Source: Rhizophagus clarus (taxonomy: Eukaryota > Glomeromycota > Glomeromycetes > Glomerales > Glomeraceae). From it: a stretch of 64,000 nt of DNA. The translations under genes and the position numbers were made by a program. The stretch covers positions 992,001 to 1,056,000 of the forward strand of contig BLAL01000197.1 in the NCBI GenBank assembly GCA_015698045.1, read 5' to 3'. Below the pieces are notes generated by a model, which had not been told where the DNA came from, ran no database searches, and was given only the letters and a program-made list of their open reading frames with translations. Positions 36,022-47,274 of this stretch are shown in pieces (position 1 is the stretch's first letter; each line of letters opens with the position of its first letter).

Positions 36022-36728
36022 TTGTTGGTGCCGGGCTACACCCAGCGGAGGCTAAAGCCCCTATACATTCACCCCTCCGTGGTGAAACCCTACCAGATCC
36101 CCTTCCAGTTAGCCTCCCAGCGTCTTTACGGCGCGTCTCTAACAATACCATAGATAAATACCATTTCCTCCAGTCCAACCTACTATATATACTCCTCAGA
36201 CCATCCTAAGACCAATCATCAGACCATAGAAACATAACAAATAAGCATCAAAATCACGAAATAAAGGCAAAATCATATACAACATCAGTGTGGTCTAATG
36301 GTCTAAGGAGAATTCCCAAAAAAGTCCTCCAAAAATTAAGGTCCTTATATAAAAACTTTTGGAAAAATCTCTCAGACCAGCGAACCAAACCCAAAAGTAT
36401 TGATTTCACATTTCCAAAGCCTTCAGAACGTCAAATCAACTAAAATTCTGGTCCAAAAATTGGTCCAAATTTGTCCTAGGAGAAAATTCGCTCCTTGGAC
36501 CAAAATATTAGCACCACTTTTAGGTCAATGACCTTGGTCCAAACTCTGATATATACTTTTCATACGGATCCATTAGCTGAGTCGTTGGCATACTAGTCAT
36601 CAGTCATTAGTCATCATACTAGTCGTCGATATTGGGCTATGCCTAAAAAGTGGCGATATTACAGGACCTGTTCGTACCTAGGTATATCAACTCAGAGGTG
36701 GCTATGCATACAAATATACTGAAAAAAA
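36022..36728 (+). repeat. Left terminal inverted repeat of the Polinton
   Basis: Inverted copy of 51,942-52,652. Both contain the TTGGACCAAAATATTAGCAC segment and end internally at AAATATACTGAAAAAAA. High similarity over ~0.7 kb implies either recent insertion or repair between the repeats. No gene inside; a 61-codon frame is a by-product. Confidence 0.9.
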
Positions 36729-36809
36729 TCGTAATTAAACATGGTCAATATATAGGTATCAAAAAAAAAATAAATTAAACAAAACTTATACTAAAGTATC
36801 AAACTAACA

Positions 36810-39161
36810 ATGAGTAACCAAAGTCAATCACACAAAGCATCTTGTGGTCAATTCCTCTTAGCTACACCTACTCAAGAATTTAGTAGCAAAACTCTTAGAA
36901 AGTACTTATATTCAGCTAAGTCTTTTTAACAGCTTGCACCTGCTAAAGAATATCTGATAAGTTACTTTGCACGTAGTAATACAGGTGTATATAAGTGGTT
37001 TCCAAACAATCAAGTTTTCAAGCATTATTCTCGAAAAGTTGCTGAAGATTCTTTTATCCAAAGTGATTATATAGAATTCAAAGATAATGAAGGAAAGGTA
37101 GTTGGCACATTTGATATTCAGGCTTGGTTCTTTAGAAATACCCCATTCTTTATTCCTCAAGTGAACCAATATCAGTCTAAAATATATTGTGGTATAGATG
37201 GTGGATACTATATCAATGAATTTTCTGACTTTCTCCATCCTAATCCACCTCCATTTCGTGAATTTAGCCAAGAAATTCACAATCAGGTAAAGCTAATTAT
37301 CAATCATATAGAAGAAGTGCTTTGTTCATCAGATAAAAGGCAAGCTTACTATATGAAAAATCTGGTCATGCGTATTGCTATTGGCCAAAAGATGCAAAAA
37401 ACAATGTTTTTATACTCAGGTCCAGGAACAGGTAAAACAATGCTTACGTGGTTTCTTCGTGAAAAAGTTCTTGGCCCAAAAATTACTATGAAAACTGCAA
37501 ATGAAAAAATTATCACTGGGCAGTTTAATAAAGAGCTAGAAGGTAAGTGCTTATTAATTTTAGAAGAAATGTCTAATTCCAAATCCACAGACTGGATTAC
37601 TTTTGCAAATCGCCTTAAAGACTTTATAGATAGCAATACTCTAATGATAGAAGAAAAATATAGAACATCTTATCCTGTTACTAATATTACGAATCTAATC
37701 ATTAACAGTAATAATAGCAAGACCATTCGGTTAGATAGAAATGACAGAAGATATTTCATTCCAGATATCTCAGAAAAGTATGTTAATAATGGTATTGGTA
37801 TGGACCACTACTATGCTCCATTAGATTCGGCTATAAAAGATCCAGAAGTTGGTAAAGCCTTTTATTCCTATGCATTAGAATATATAAAGCTTAAACCAGA
37901 TTTTGATGAACGTAAGATCCCTATGACAAAAACTAAACTAATGATGATAAATAGGGATAATAATAAAGTTCACGAATTCATTAAAGAAAAATATATAATC
38001 CAGCATAAAGATCTAGATGAATCCTCATCTACATTATATCACAATTTTAAAGCTTGGTTTACTACATATGTCAGTTCTAATAAAAAGCCCTCCACTGTAC
38101 AGGAATTTACTCATGCATTAGGAGAGCTTGGAATAAAAGCCAAACAAAAGAGAATTTGAGACCGAAAAGCTAATAAAAAGCTTCAATGGTATTCAGCTAC
38201 ATATGCTGATCTTTATACTATATTTATGAAAAAGAATATGATAGACGAAGCTGAAAATATTGATATACCTGAAGGTTATGAACAATCTGAAGTTTTTCGT
38301 GATATTCCACCTGAAAGGCTTCCCAATTCTGTTCATGAGCAAAAGAAAAGTCCACCACCGGTTCCTCCAAAGCCAGCGCATCTAAAGGTAGAAGTAAAAG
38401 AAGAAGATGCGACTTCTCCGTTGACACCATCTGAACCCACCGCTTCAGAATTTGAAAACCTAATAAATGGTTATTTAATGGAACTAGATAATCTCATATC
38501 AGCTTCAGCTAAACCAGAGCAAGAACCAGAGATAGAACCAGAGCCATATGGAATACCTGGTTCTTCTAAACCAATCGAACCATCTACACCACAAGAAGTA
38601 CCAAAGCAAGACCTAAAGTCAGTTCAAAAAGCTAATCCTGATCCTATGCCTAAAACGAATACCAGCAAATATTGGGAATGGATAGATAAACATAAATACG
38701 ACTACATAAAGCCCTGGTACAAGAATTCTCGTGATGATATGATAAATGAGCTATATTCTGTATCCCTAGAATGCTGGGCTAAATATATGGATGAAGAAGC
38801 TCAATATGACTGGGAATTACTCTTAGCCGAATTGGAGGAATTTGATAAAATTGCAAGAAGAGATAATCTGTATCTCGCCCAATTTGGTGATGCCATAGAT
38901 AAGCTAAAAGAATGGATCAAATACAATGATGAGGTGGATAGGCAAATATCATGCTGTGAACTTGCCGACTATTTAAGAAGATACAACGAGAATAAGGAAA
39001 CTGTATTTGTAGAACCTCCTTCTGGCTATAAAGTTGCAAAATTACAACCACAGATAATAGAATGCCATAGCACAATAAATGAACGTGAATGTATAGAGGC
39101 CAATGGTGACGAATCTGATTATGATGAGGATGGTACATTTGATGAAATTGATCAATTATAA
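36810..39161 (+). pseudogene. Superfamily 3 helicase (D5-like), Polinton
   Basis: One frame of 783 codons from ATG 36,810 with two stops: TAA at 36,927 and TGA at 38,157. The first ~200 residues form a D5-N-like domain. Walker A is SGPGTGKTMLTWFL, Walker B is LLILEEMSN, and the SF3 motif C is NLIINSNN followed by RNDRRYF, in the expected order and spacing. These hexameric helicases unwind the replication origin or fork in viruses and plasmids. The region after the second stop continues the same frame with a Pro/Glu-rich linker (KSPPPVPPKPAHLK) and a C-terminal helical acidic domain, so a long tail was fused to the helicase. An alternative reading is two adjacent genes, the second starting at 38,226. 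Confidence 0.8.
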
Positions 39162-39239
39162 GGGCTAGTTATTTTATTTTTTTTTCAAATATAGTAACGA
39201 AAAATTAGCAATTAAATAAATACTATATATTTCAAAGAA

Positions 39240-41078
39240 ATGTTATCAAGACTAGTTCGTCATTTACCAAATAGGTCAGACATCATAGAAGTTAAGTATA
39301 GTGGCCGTTTGTTCTCTAGAAGAGGAATTGCAAACTTCGATCAAAAACTTAAAGCCCGATATCCAGGCAAACAGTTTCAAATCCTACTTCCTTATGAGAA
39401 CTGGAAGCCTGGTCAATGGACTACAAATGGAGAAGACGCAAACCTTTTCTCTCTACTTGATCACTATGATACGAGTTAATTGCCTGATAATATAGGTGAT
39501 CCAGAGTGATTTGATAACTTTATCATTTATATGAGGGATTCACCGGCAGTATCAGGTGGATGTGGTGATACAAATGATTGTCTTTATCAGTGCTTAAAAA
39601 TGGCTTATGGCTCTTATTCGAATATGCCTCAAAGTATTGAAAAGCCTGAGTACATTAAAGATTATCTAAATTTGGCACGAGATGACCTTATTCCAATTGC
39701 TTGTATTGAAAAAATAGAACGATTAGCTCGAAGTATTGCTATCAATGTTGTAGGTGATTATACCTATATCTCTAAGAGTCCAGCACAAAGAAGAATAACC
39801 CTTACTCTCACTAATGGACACTATTCTCTCGTATCCAATCCAGATAGAAAACATCTCAGCTTTGAATGTAAAAGGCCAAAAAAGTTTATAACTTATCAGG
39901 AGAATGAAGTAAATGATATAGTTCACATATATAATGGAAAGGCAATTAAGTCTATTACCGTCCAGCAATTTCAAAAACTTAAGTTTAGCAAAAACTACTC
40001 CTTCATTCTAGCTAAACGTCAAGAATCATTGGAAAAGGTATATATCAGAATTAATGCTGAACGAGATGCCTTTTTACAGGAGACGAAAAAGCTAGGCATC
40101 CCAATTGATATATCATTACTTGATTGGAACATAAAGAAAACGGCTCTTTGGCTATTCGAAAAATTAAGTGTAGGCATTCCTGCCAATGAACCTCTTGACG
40201 CACTTGAAGCACAATGGATAAGTAAAGCAATGATGGGAGGGATTATCTGGGCACAAAATAACTGGAAAGGATATGGAAGAAGTTACGATAAAACAAGTCT
40301 TTATCCTAGTATTCAGCAATCAGCTTTAAACTTTCCTATCGGTAAAGGTAAGTTTCAGATTTTAAAGACTTTACTAACCATCGAGGATATAGCCATTTTG
40401 GAATATTTCGTGCAAGTATTGAAAAATAGGATACCCCGCTATTTCGATATAATTACCATAATGTATATACTCATATTGATCTTACACGTGCCAAAGCTCT
40501 TGGCCTTCAAGTTACATTAATTTAGGATGGAGCTTCTAATGCTCTTATTTATGAAAAAGAAACTTGAATTCGAGGCAGTGTAATCTTTGGAGAGTATGTT
40601 AGACTTTCTTTTTAAAATCAAGAATCAAGGTGGTATCGCTAGCCAAGTAGCTAAAAGAATTCTTAATACACTATGAGGTGCACTTTGTCAAAGAAAGAAA
40701 ACGTACAAGACTCTTACAACATCGAGCAAATCTTTCAATTTTCCAGATGGTGAGGTATTAGACTCCATTGTACCAATAGGAGAGGAACAGTGGAGATTCC
40801 AATTTACGAATCCAGGTAATCCCTTTAAAGGTGAATACCCGAGAATTGCTCCATTCCTTTTAGCACATGGTCGAAAGATTATTTCTGAAACTGTACAACC
40901 CTATGTGGATAAAGTCAGACATATTCATACTGATGGGTTCATTCTAGAAGAAGATATTAACTCTTCTCCTGTTATAGCCTGTGCTAAAGATGCATTTAAG
41001 ACTCTAAAAGCTCTAAAATTTGAAAAAGAGGGAGAATGTATTGTAAAAAATGCCAACCAAGTGGTATGGACCGTATAA
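39240..41078 (+). pseudogene. Family B DNA polymerase (Polinton type), decayed
   Basis: Frame from ATG 39,240 with stops at 39,477 and shortly after. The main block 39,531-40,520 holds GGCGDTNDCLYQCL and, 100 residues on, NGHYSLV, a Cys/His pair spaced as in a papain/OTU-like fold. Polymerase motif A follows at about 40,285 (YDKTSLYPSIQQS). The frame then shifts twice (about 40,350-40,385 and 40,600). The motif B region has QVAKRILNTL before a TGA and GALCQRKK. Motif C is HIHTDGFIL at about 40,925, with HTD in place of the usual DTD. The last residues are NANQVVWTV. Only about 350 residues precede motif A, leaving little room for a 3'-5' exonuclease domain. Protein-primed replication is assumed from the family and from the long inverted repeats. 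Confidence 0.8.
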
Positions 41079-41114
41079 TTAAATACTTTTTTCCTTAGAT
41101 GTAGAAGTACAAAG

Positions 41115-41549
41115 ATGGAACACGATGACTCATTCCCATTCACAAACAAGCATCCTAGTTTTATCGAGCCAGAAATGTATCTGGCTGAAATTATAAAAGC
41201 TTTAAAAGGTGTCATATTGGCAGGTTTACAAGATGGATATGGTAAAGAAAGTTATCTTATAAAGAATCACGTAAACTATATTAAGAAAATAGAATCTGCC
41301 AACAATCCAGAAGGCTATATTCGTTATACAGCTAAGAAATTGTTGCCAAATGAAGAATCATATTATGAGAAAATTGCAAAGATTCGAGCAAAGTAACCAT
41401 TTAATCCAAATCTTGCTTTTAGAATTATAAAGGTCTATGATTTATATAAACATATTCCTAAAGAAACTAAAGAAGCACCACCTAGACGTAAACTTACTGA
41501 AGATGAAGCTGAAGACGTCTTAGATGAACTTCTTGGTAATAAGCTATAA
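41115..41549 (+). pseudogene. Unknown Polinton protein, one in-frame stop
   Basis: 145-codon frame starting MEHDDSFPFTNKHPSF, interrupted by TAA at 41,394 and continuing in phase (PFNPNLAFRIIKVYDLYKHI) to KLTEDEAEDVLDELLGNKL. It is mainly helical with an acidic end. I recognise no domain. Position directly downstream of the polymerase suggests a replication-related role, but that is only context. Confidence 0.45.
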
Positions 41550-41569
41550 ATTTATTATTAAAAATTTTA

Positions 41570-41722
41570 TGCAAAGGCTGATGACGAAATAACTTTGTCA
41601 CTAGGCATTATTCATTTTTTTGTGGAAAGGCTGATGATGAAGTAACTTTGTCACTAGGCATTATTAAAAATTTTGTGCAAAAGCTGATGACGAAGTAACT
41701 TTGTCACTAGAGATTTTTCATT
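41570..41722 (+). repeat. Three ~58-bp direct repeats between Polinton genes
   Basis: AAGGCTGATGACGAAGTAAC followed by TTTGTCACTAGGCATTATT occurs three times with small changes. The TGACGAAGTAACTTTGTCA core is nearly palindromic. Intergenic position in front of the 41,778 gene allows a regulatory or attachment function. Confidence 0.7.
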
Positions 41723-41777
41723 TTTAGAAAAAAATCGTAATTGAATATAGCCTATACTAAAGTAACAATAAAAAAAG

Positions 41778-42362
41778 ATGAGTGCTAATAGATATACTAC
41801 TAATCCATTGACTGGCAGAACAATTCGTGTTGGTGGTTCGACTTTCAATCAGCTAGTTTTAGAAGCATATGATTATCTTGATAGTGGATTGGTTCGAAGA
41901 GCAACTGCACCTCCACTTCCTTCTGTAAGGGGAAGCTATCTCAATGTAAGTACTGGATGTATGGTTCAATTTGGAACTAGAATGTATTATTATTTAATTC
42001 AAAGGGCTGGGTATGAAATAATAGAAGATTACTATCTTGTTCCTCCAAGATATGCAGAAATCGTGCAGTGTAATCCATCTTTATTATATATTCAAGATAC
42101 TCAGGTAAGACTTGGATACCTTGAAACTGCACGTAATATAACTGTTCATCATGCTGAATGGGATTGGTGTAATCCAAGACATAGGCAAGAGGTTGAAGAA
42201 GCACGTCAATTTACTAGACAAAGAGAAAGAGAAGCACAACGAGAGGAACAATCAAGAAAGCTTGCCGAACTTAACATTGCCTTATGCAGGAAGTGTCAAA
42301 TGCCTGTAAACCTTAACGAATTACCTAAGAGTAGTTTATGTGAAGACTGCAGTAAAGAATAA
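41778..42362 (+). CDS. 2-cysteine-adaptor-like protein with C-terminal zinc ribbon
   Basis: Intact 194-residue frame. The N terminus contains NPLTGRTIRVGGSTFNQL, matching the NP-TGR-I---G--Y--L core of the short adaptor motif (2C_adapt) known from large DNA viruses, although the flanking cysteines are not obvious here. The middle is Tyr-rich (FGTRMYYYLIQRAGYEIIED). A charged helix (RQREREAQREEQSRKLAEL) leads to a four-cysteine knuckle, CRKCQMPVNLNELPKSSLCEDC. One of the few unbroken genes of the element. It may be a DNA- or protein-binding accessory or virion-associated protein; this is inferred from the motif only. Confidence 0.55.
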   Translation: MSANRYTTNPLTGRTIRVGGSTFNQLVLEAYDYLDSGLVRRATAPPLPSVRGSYLNVSTGCMVQFGTRMYYYLIQRAGYEIIEDYYLVPPRYAEIVQCNPSLLYIQDTQVRLGYLETARNITVHHAEWDWCNPRHRQEVEEARQFTRQREREAQREEQSRKLAELNIALCRKCQMPVNLNELPKSSLCEDCSKE

Positions 42363-42420
42363 ATATAAAAAACTCGTAATTAAATAATTTCATTTTTTAT
42401 GTAGATAATTCTGAAAAAAA

Positions 42421-42980
42421 ATGGTTGAGCAAATTAGAAAATACTGCCCAGTTTGTGGACTTGTATTGGCCAAGCCAAGAAGAGGCCTATCTACTATCAA
42501 ATTCAGACGAACTGTACAAAGATATACCGATATAGACAGCTTACATGAAAATATATATAAGCGTATCAAAATATATAGATCGGTCTCTCTAGATGATAAA
42601 CTTACTTTACCTTTACTCGAGACTATGAGGAACAGTTAAATAGTATTGAACCAGATGTTGAATCAATCAAGATTTGGCTACTCAAACGAATTAATGAGCT
42701 AGATAGGAATGTAGGAGAAAAAGCTTTATATCGATTTTTATTTGATTTATATGTAGTAGAAGGGATAAATGAACCCTTTGCTGTATTTTATGGTATGTAT
42801 TGTATTGTAATAGATAATCCCTTAAGCAAAAACTTTGTTTCTCGTGCATTGAAGGCCTTTGGCATAGTAACAAAAATGTCAAGAATGGTAATAGATGGTA
42901 AGGAAAAAAGTACTATAACTATAAATGTGACTAGAGAAGAGTTACTTGAGCTTTTTAGAAAGAATGGAATAGACTATTAA
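42421..42980 (+). pseudogene. Zinc-ribbon plus winged-helix-like protein, frameshifted
   Basis: ATG 42,421 starts MVEQIRKYCPVCGLVLAKP with one CxxC pair. The frame is lost near 42,610-42,625 and resumes in another phase (EEQLNSIEPDVESIKIWLLK..) to LELFRKNGIDY at 42,980. The C-terminal part (NPLSKNFVSRALKAFGIVTK) resembles the helix-turn-helix tails seen after viral primase-helicases, which is a weak structural impression. Its 3' end meets the ATPase gene on the other strand tail to tail, overlapping by a few codons. Confidence 0.45.
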
Positions 42981-43491
42981 TTCCCACTTGTAGGGTAGGC
43001 TTTTTCATTAAGCCATCATTGAATAGTTTTAGAAGTGCTTCAATACCTTCTATTATTTTTTCGTCACTTAGAGGATGCTCATTCAAAAGTTCTCTATATC
43101 TATCAAAAGGCATTATTGATACTGGGGAATTATTTCTAGTAACACATACATTCTTAACTTGGGACAGGAATTTCTTATATTCATCTCCAAGAGTACGATC
43201 ATTTATTCCATAAGCTTCTCTAAAAACATATCTAGCCCAAATATCTGAATTTTTTGCCTTCGGTAAGGCGTCTGGTATTAGGTAAAGTTTACATTCTTTA
43301 GGGAAAGGAAAGTTCTGGGCAAATTCATCCTTTAACAAATTATTCTTTTTAGCTTCAGCTATTGCCTTCTGCCCATAAGAAGTAAATCGTTTAACTATCT
43401 TAGAATCATTCTTGGATGATTCCATAATAGTTCTAGAATCGTTCTTGGATGATCTTAGATCGATCTTAGATGAATCTGTGATGATTCTAGA

Positions 43492-45814
43492 TATTTTTTT
43501 TTTTTATTTTTTAACACGAACAAACAATTAGGACAGAAATAATATTAATCATCTAATACAAAATTGACAAATAATACCCAATCCATAACTAACTATCACC
43601 AATTCTAAGAACCAGCTTTGTCCGCCTGAGAAACAGAAGCAGAAATTCATCTGCTTACCGAGCCCAAGAGGACTACCATTCACACCCCCCGTTCACACTA
43701 AAAAGATGAGTAACGCTTTACTTCTAATCTAATTAAGAAACTGAATTTTTCTTTCATCTATTGATGCTACACGTAAATTCTGTCAGGTGTAGAATATTGT
43801 AGGGGTTAAAAAGGTCCATAATTGTAATATTATCACAAAAATTGTAATTAGGCGTCAGAAAATCTGACGTCTTTAGACATCGAACCACTGTTATAATTAA
43901 ATCGTTTAATTCTATCAGGCGGTGGAGTCGACAGACTCCCACTTTGCGTTAAACCTTGATGATCAACTGTGTAACTGGTTGTATGAGAAATCCTAGGAGT
44001 AGAACTTGTAGCAATACTTGAAAAAGTTGGTGATTCTGACTGACGTAAACGGTTGGGAATTGATTCTGACAAAGGTGTCAGTGGGGTGTGAATTCGATGT
44101 AAATAAGTGTTGGGTGTGGCCAATAAAGCTGCATCTTCTGGAGAAATAACATAAATGCTATCATCTTGATAATGATCTGGAGTAACATCTTGGACTATTT
44201 TTAGTGGAACATTCCTGAGCGTATCTATATATGAAATAATTTGATCACAATGAGTAATTCCTGCTAACGCGAGAGAGTAACGCTGGTATCATTCGCAGAT
44301 ACTTGGGATGTTTAAATGAATCTGATGATGTGTTTGGTAATATTCTATCGCATCACCAACAAAATCTGGTAGCAATGGGGGTAACTTGATTTTCCGTTTG
44401 TATCTTTGATGTAATCTTTTGGCATTCTTTCGAATAGCTTGTAGAGGAAATCCATTATGTACAAAGTTAAACATTGAACCAGTATAAGGCAGTTGCTTTG
44501 CGGGACAATGATGAAGTTGTTTCAGCACTGTAGCAGGTTTCATTCCATCTTTTAGCGCACCTAAAATAAAAGGTTTCTTGTATTTTGCATTGGTATTCTG
44601 TGATAAAACTAACGTACTTAAGCGATTAAATCGTTGGATTTGCTGAAGACTTCTCACGATATCAAATTGCAAACATTTGTATTCTTTAAAATATTTCCAC
44701 TTTGTCGCATCAGGCAATTGATTACGTTGCCTGGCCAGAATATTCTTATACTTTTTAATAACGACATCGTAAGAGATGCCTAGACGGTTTGAATGAATAT
44801 GTTTAGCTTCTCGAGGACTGCGTTTTTTCTTTTTTGCACGACGCTCTAATTCATCAGCATAATATTTTGCATCTCTAGGGATATGAAGAGCCGAGTTATG
44901 ACAAGTGTTAATTTCGTTGTAATGTTCTCCACAGCGCCATCGCTTGTTGGATATGACTGAAGCAGCCGAGAGATTGCATTCTGGTTTACAGCGAAGGTAA
45001 AATCCTAAATAGATCACATGATCGCGGTTAGCAAACAGGATATAAGTTTTAATGTGACGGTTGTTAGAACTATCTGAATCTATTCTATTTCTAATTGAAC
45101 ATAGTTTTTCTTTAAGAAGAACTCGTAAACGTGAAAAATATTTTGTGACTACATAGCTGGGGAATTGACGATTAAGGTTAAAGACAAATGTGAGGAAGTT
45201 CCCAATAAGGAAATTGATGTTGGGGAATTTAGATGTAGATGAAAAAATCCTTTGATGAGTACCAGGTAGATCGGTATCATTTGTGATCACTGAAAAATTA
45301 TTGGTTCTAATACCAGTTTTTTTGAGCTGGCCTAGACTTAAAAAGTAATATCTAGCTTTCTTTGTGTTAAACAAGGTGCCCGCCCCTCTTGTATCACACG
45401 AAAGATAAGGACAAACGTGAAGATGAAAAAATAAAATAGGGAATATATTTGCAGGCTTGTAAAGACAAACAAGAGCCGAATCTTTAGTAGGTTCATTATT
45501 TTCATTAACATTAGGTGGGTGGGAAGGGATAGCCATAATATCCACTTAGTCTCAGGTTGCGAAAGGAGAAGTAGCTTGATGGCGCAGACAAAAAAAAATT
45601 TGTTCCTAACTTTATAACTATTAACTGAAGGATAATTATAGTCTAAACCTTCCAAAAATAAAGGAAAGAGAGTATAAAAGTATATAAACGATAAACACTA
45701 TGGTGGGGAAAACTCTATCCGTGATGGTGATGGAGTTTGCTAGGAAGAAACATTAAAAAATGAGTCAGAAAAAATTTTGTATTTTCGCAAATTTTCAGGG
45801 ACGGGAAAAAGTTT
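43492..45814 (-). mobile_element. Polyadenylated retro-insertion with 17-bp target duplication
   Basis: TCTGTGATGATTCTAGA occurs at 43,475-43,491 and 45,815-45,831. In between, the minus strand ends in a poly-A-rich tail next to the left copy. Together these are the signature of LINE-type target-primed reverse transcription. The insert carries one intronless ORF (45,545-43,848) and a 3' region shared with 9,382-9,580, so it belongs to a multi-copy family. No reverse transcriptase is encoded, so it moved by another element's machinery. Confidence 0.85.
43848..45545 (-). pseudogene. DUF8211-like protein of the retro-insertion, one stop
   Basis: 418 codons from the ATG at 45,543-45,545, an in-frame TGA at 44,289, then another ~147 codons in phase to SKDVRFSDA. 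The core has two cysteine/histidine clusters (NKRWRCGEHYNEINTCHNSA), a Lys/Arg-rich linker (ERRAKKKKRSPREAKHIH) and segments FILGALKDGMKPATVLKQLH and HCPAKQLPYTGSMFNFVHNG. From memory these resemble the DUF8211 proteins abundant in Rhizophagus, though I cannot check. The C-terminal tail is Ser/Thr/Pro-rich. Function is unknown; the basic core could bind nucleic acid. An upstream in-frame start is not apparent. Confidence 0.5.
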
Positions 45815-46642
45815 TCTGTGATGATTCTAGAATCATTCTTGGATGATCTTAGATCAATCTTAGATGAACACGTGATCATTTTAGAAGCGTTATTCAAGGA
45901 CAATTCCATAAAAGTTCTAAGACTAGTATCCCATCGAACTCTGATTGCTAAAGGGTCAGTTTTAGGGCGTCTTAAGTTAAATACTATGAATTCCCTACCT
46001 AAGGTTAGTTCATCAATGATTGGGGCAAGAGAATCTGATTCATTAGTATATTATCTAATGATACGCTTTGTATCACTTAAACTACCATGCCCACCATGCA
46101 GAGAAATATAATTCACATTTTCTCGAATTGCTTTTGGGATAGCAAAGAATCTTTGGGCTACATAAATAGCTGAAATATTTCTATGTCGTCCATGGGTAAA
46201 GTATCCAGTTATTTTTTCTTGGATGTTTTTAGGGGCATCCATTAAATCCTCAAATATAACTACAGTAGCAATTTTGGGGTCAAAGTCTTCTACATCCGGC
46301 ATTTGGTGATATGAAATCGCTCTAAAAGTAACGTCTTCATTATCATCAAAGAAATCCTTTACTATTTGCCATTTAGGTTCGTCTAAATACCTACAAATAA
46401 GGACTATTTCATCACAAAGAATATATCGATTTCCATCCTCTTTAGCTTTTGCATCTCCCATTAGTAAATTAAGAAGCATAGTAGTCTTTCCAGAATCTGA
46501 GCTACTAGCTACAGCAAGACGAAAATTCCATACTGGAGCATATTCATTTCCTTGCCTAGTATCACCGGTATACTCATCCAAATTGTACACATATAAGTCC
46601 ATTTTAAGCAATTAGTAGTATATAGTATATAGTATATTCAAA

Positions 46643-47227
46643 ATGGCATATGTTCCCACTGATCCTACAGGACCCCCTTCAGCACATTTAGTAGCAATGG
46701 ATATTAATCAGCTAATTAATGCGCTTAAGAATGATGCAGATGCCCTGCTGGTAAATGGTCGAATGACTATTACACCAAATCTTATAAATATTAATCATGA
46801 AATTAAACACATTATTGGATTGATTATAGCTCATGGTATACAGGTTGAAGAAAGAGCAAGACAAACTAGGGAAGAGCTTGATACTTCGACTGGCTTATTA
46901 AAGTATTTGCAAGAAGTGACCAATGCTAGAGAATGTGAGATTCATGGTATTAGACAACGTTTTATTGCATGTCAAAATGAGAGAAACAGATTGCAAAATG
47001 AGAGAAATCATCTGGTAAATGCAAATCGTGATCAAGCTAATCAATTACAAGATCAGCAAGTACGGCAAAGAAGAATTAGGGATACTTTGCAACAAAGAAA
47101 TAATAGATTAACACACCAACTTGCAATAGAACGACTTACATCTAGAAACTTGGGACGAATTCGTGATAGAATGCAAGCACAATTGGCTGTACTTAGAATT
47201 CAAGCGCAGTGGTTTCGAATTAGATAA
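46643..47227 (+). CDS. Coiled-coil protein upstream of the Gag-like gene
   Basis: Intact 194-residue frame, start ATG 46,643, divergent from the ATPase with only ~30 bp between them, which implies a shared promoter (TATAGTATATAGTATA lies in the gap). Residues 1-75 are globular (MDINQLINALKNDADALL). From about residue 80 a long Arg/Gln/Asn-rich coiled coil runs to the end (QNERNRLQNERNHLVNANRD). It could be the N-terminal multimerisation part of the Gag module, since many fungal Ty3-like Gag proteins begin with such a coiled coil. The next gene starts 48 bp downstream. Confidence 0.6.
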   Translation: MAYVPTDPTGPPSAHLVAMDINQLINALKNDADALLVNGRMTITPNLININHEIKHIIGLIIAHGIQVEERARQTREELDTSTGLLKYLQEVTNARECEIHGIRQRFIACQNERNRLQNERNHLVNANRDQANQLQDQQVRQRRIRDTLQQRNNRLTHQLAIERLTSRNLGRIRDRMQAQLAVLRIQAQWFRIR

Positions 47228-47274
47228 GCAAATCCCATAGTCAACAATCCTCCTCCAGATAATCCCCCAGTAAT

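Larger units (their letters stand above)
42955..46611 (-). pseudogene. A32/FtsK-like packaging ATPase, split by a retro-insertion
   Basis: Starts at ATG 46,609-46,611 and reads VASSDSGKTTMLLNLL (Walker A), TVVIFEDLMD (Walker B) and HRNISAIYVAQRFFAIPKAI with RENVNYISLHG, the typical A32 sensor region. A stop at 46,051 is followed in phase by SLAPIIDELTLGREFIVFN and then SSKIDLRSSKNDSR repeats. A 2.3-kb insertion (43,492-45,814) interrupts the gene at these repeats. The frame resumes in phase at 43,491 with further SSKNDSR repeats and a 150-residue helical C-terminal part ending SLFHSF at 42,955. Without the insertion it is about 439 codons. Such ATPases pump DNA into capsids in Polintons and virophages. 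Confidence 0.8.

Noticed and set aside
35993-36178. 61-codon ORF in the left Polinton repeat
   Set aside because: It crosses the element border and the mirror copy in the right repeat is not open in the same way.
36285-36320. tRNA-like A-box (TGGTCTAATGG) in the Polinton inverted repeat
   Set aside because: No B-box and no acceptor stem follow. The motif is repeated with the TIR and is part of GGTCTAA/TTAGACC repeats.
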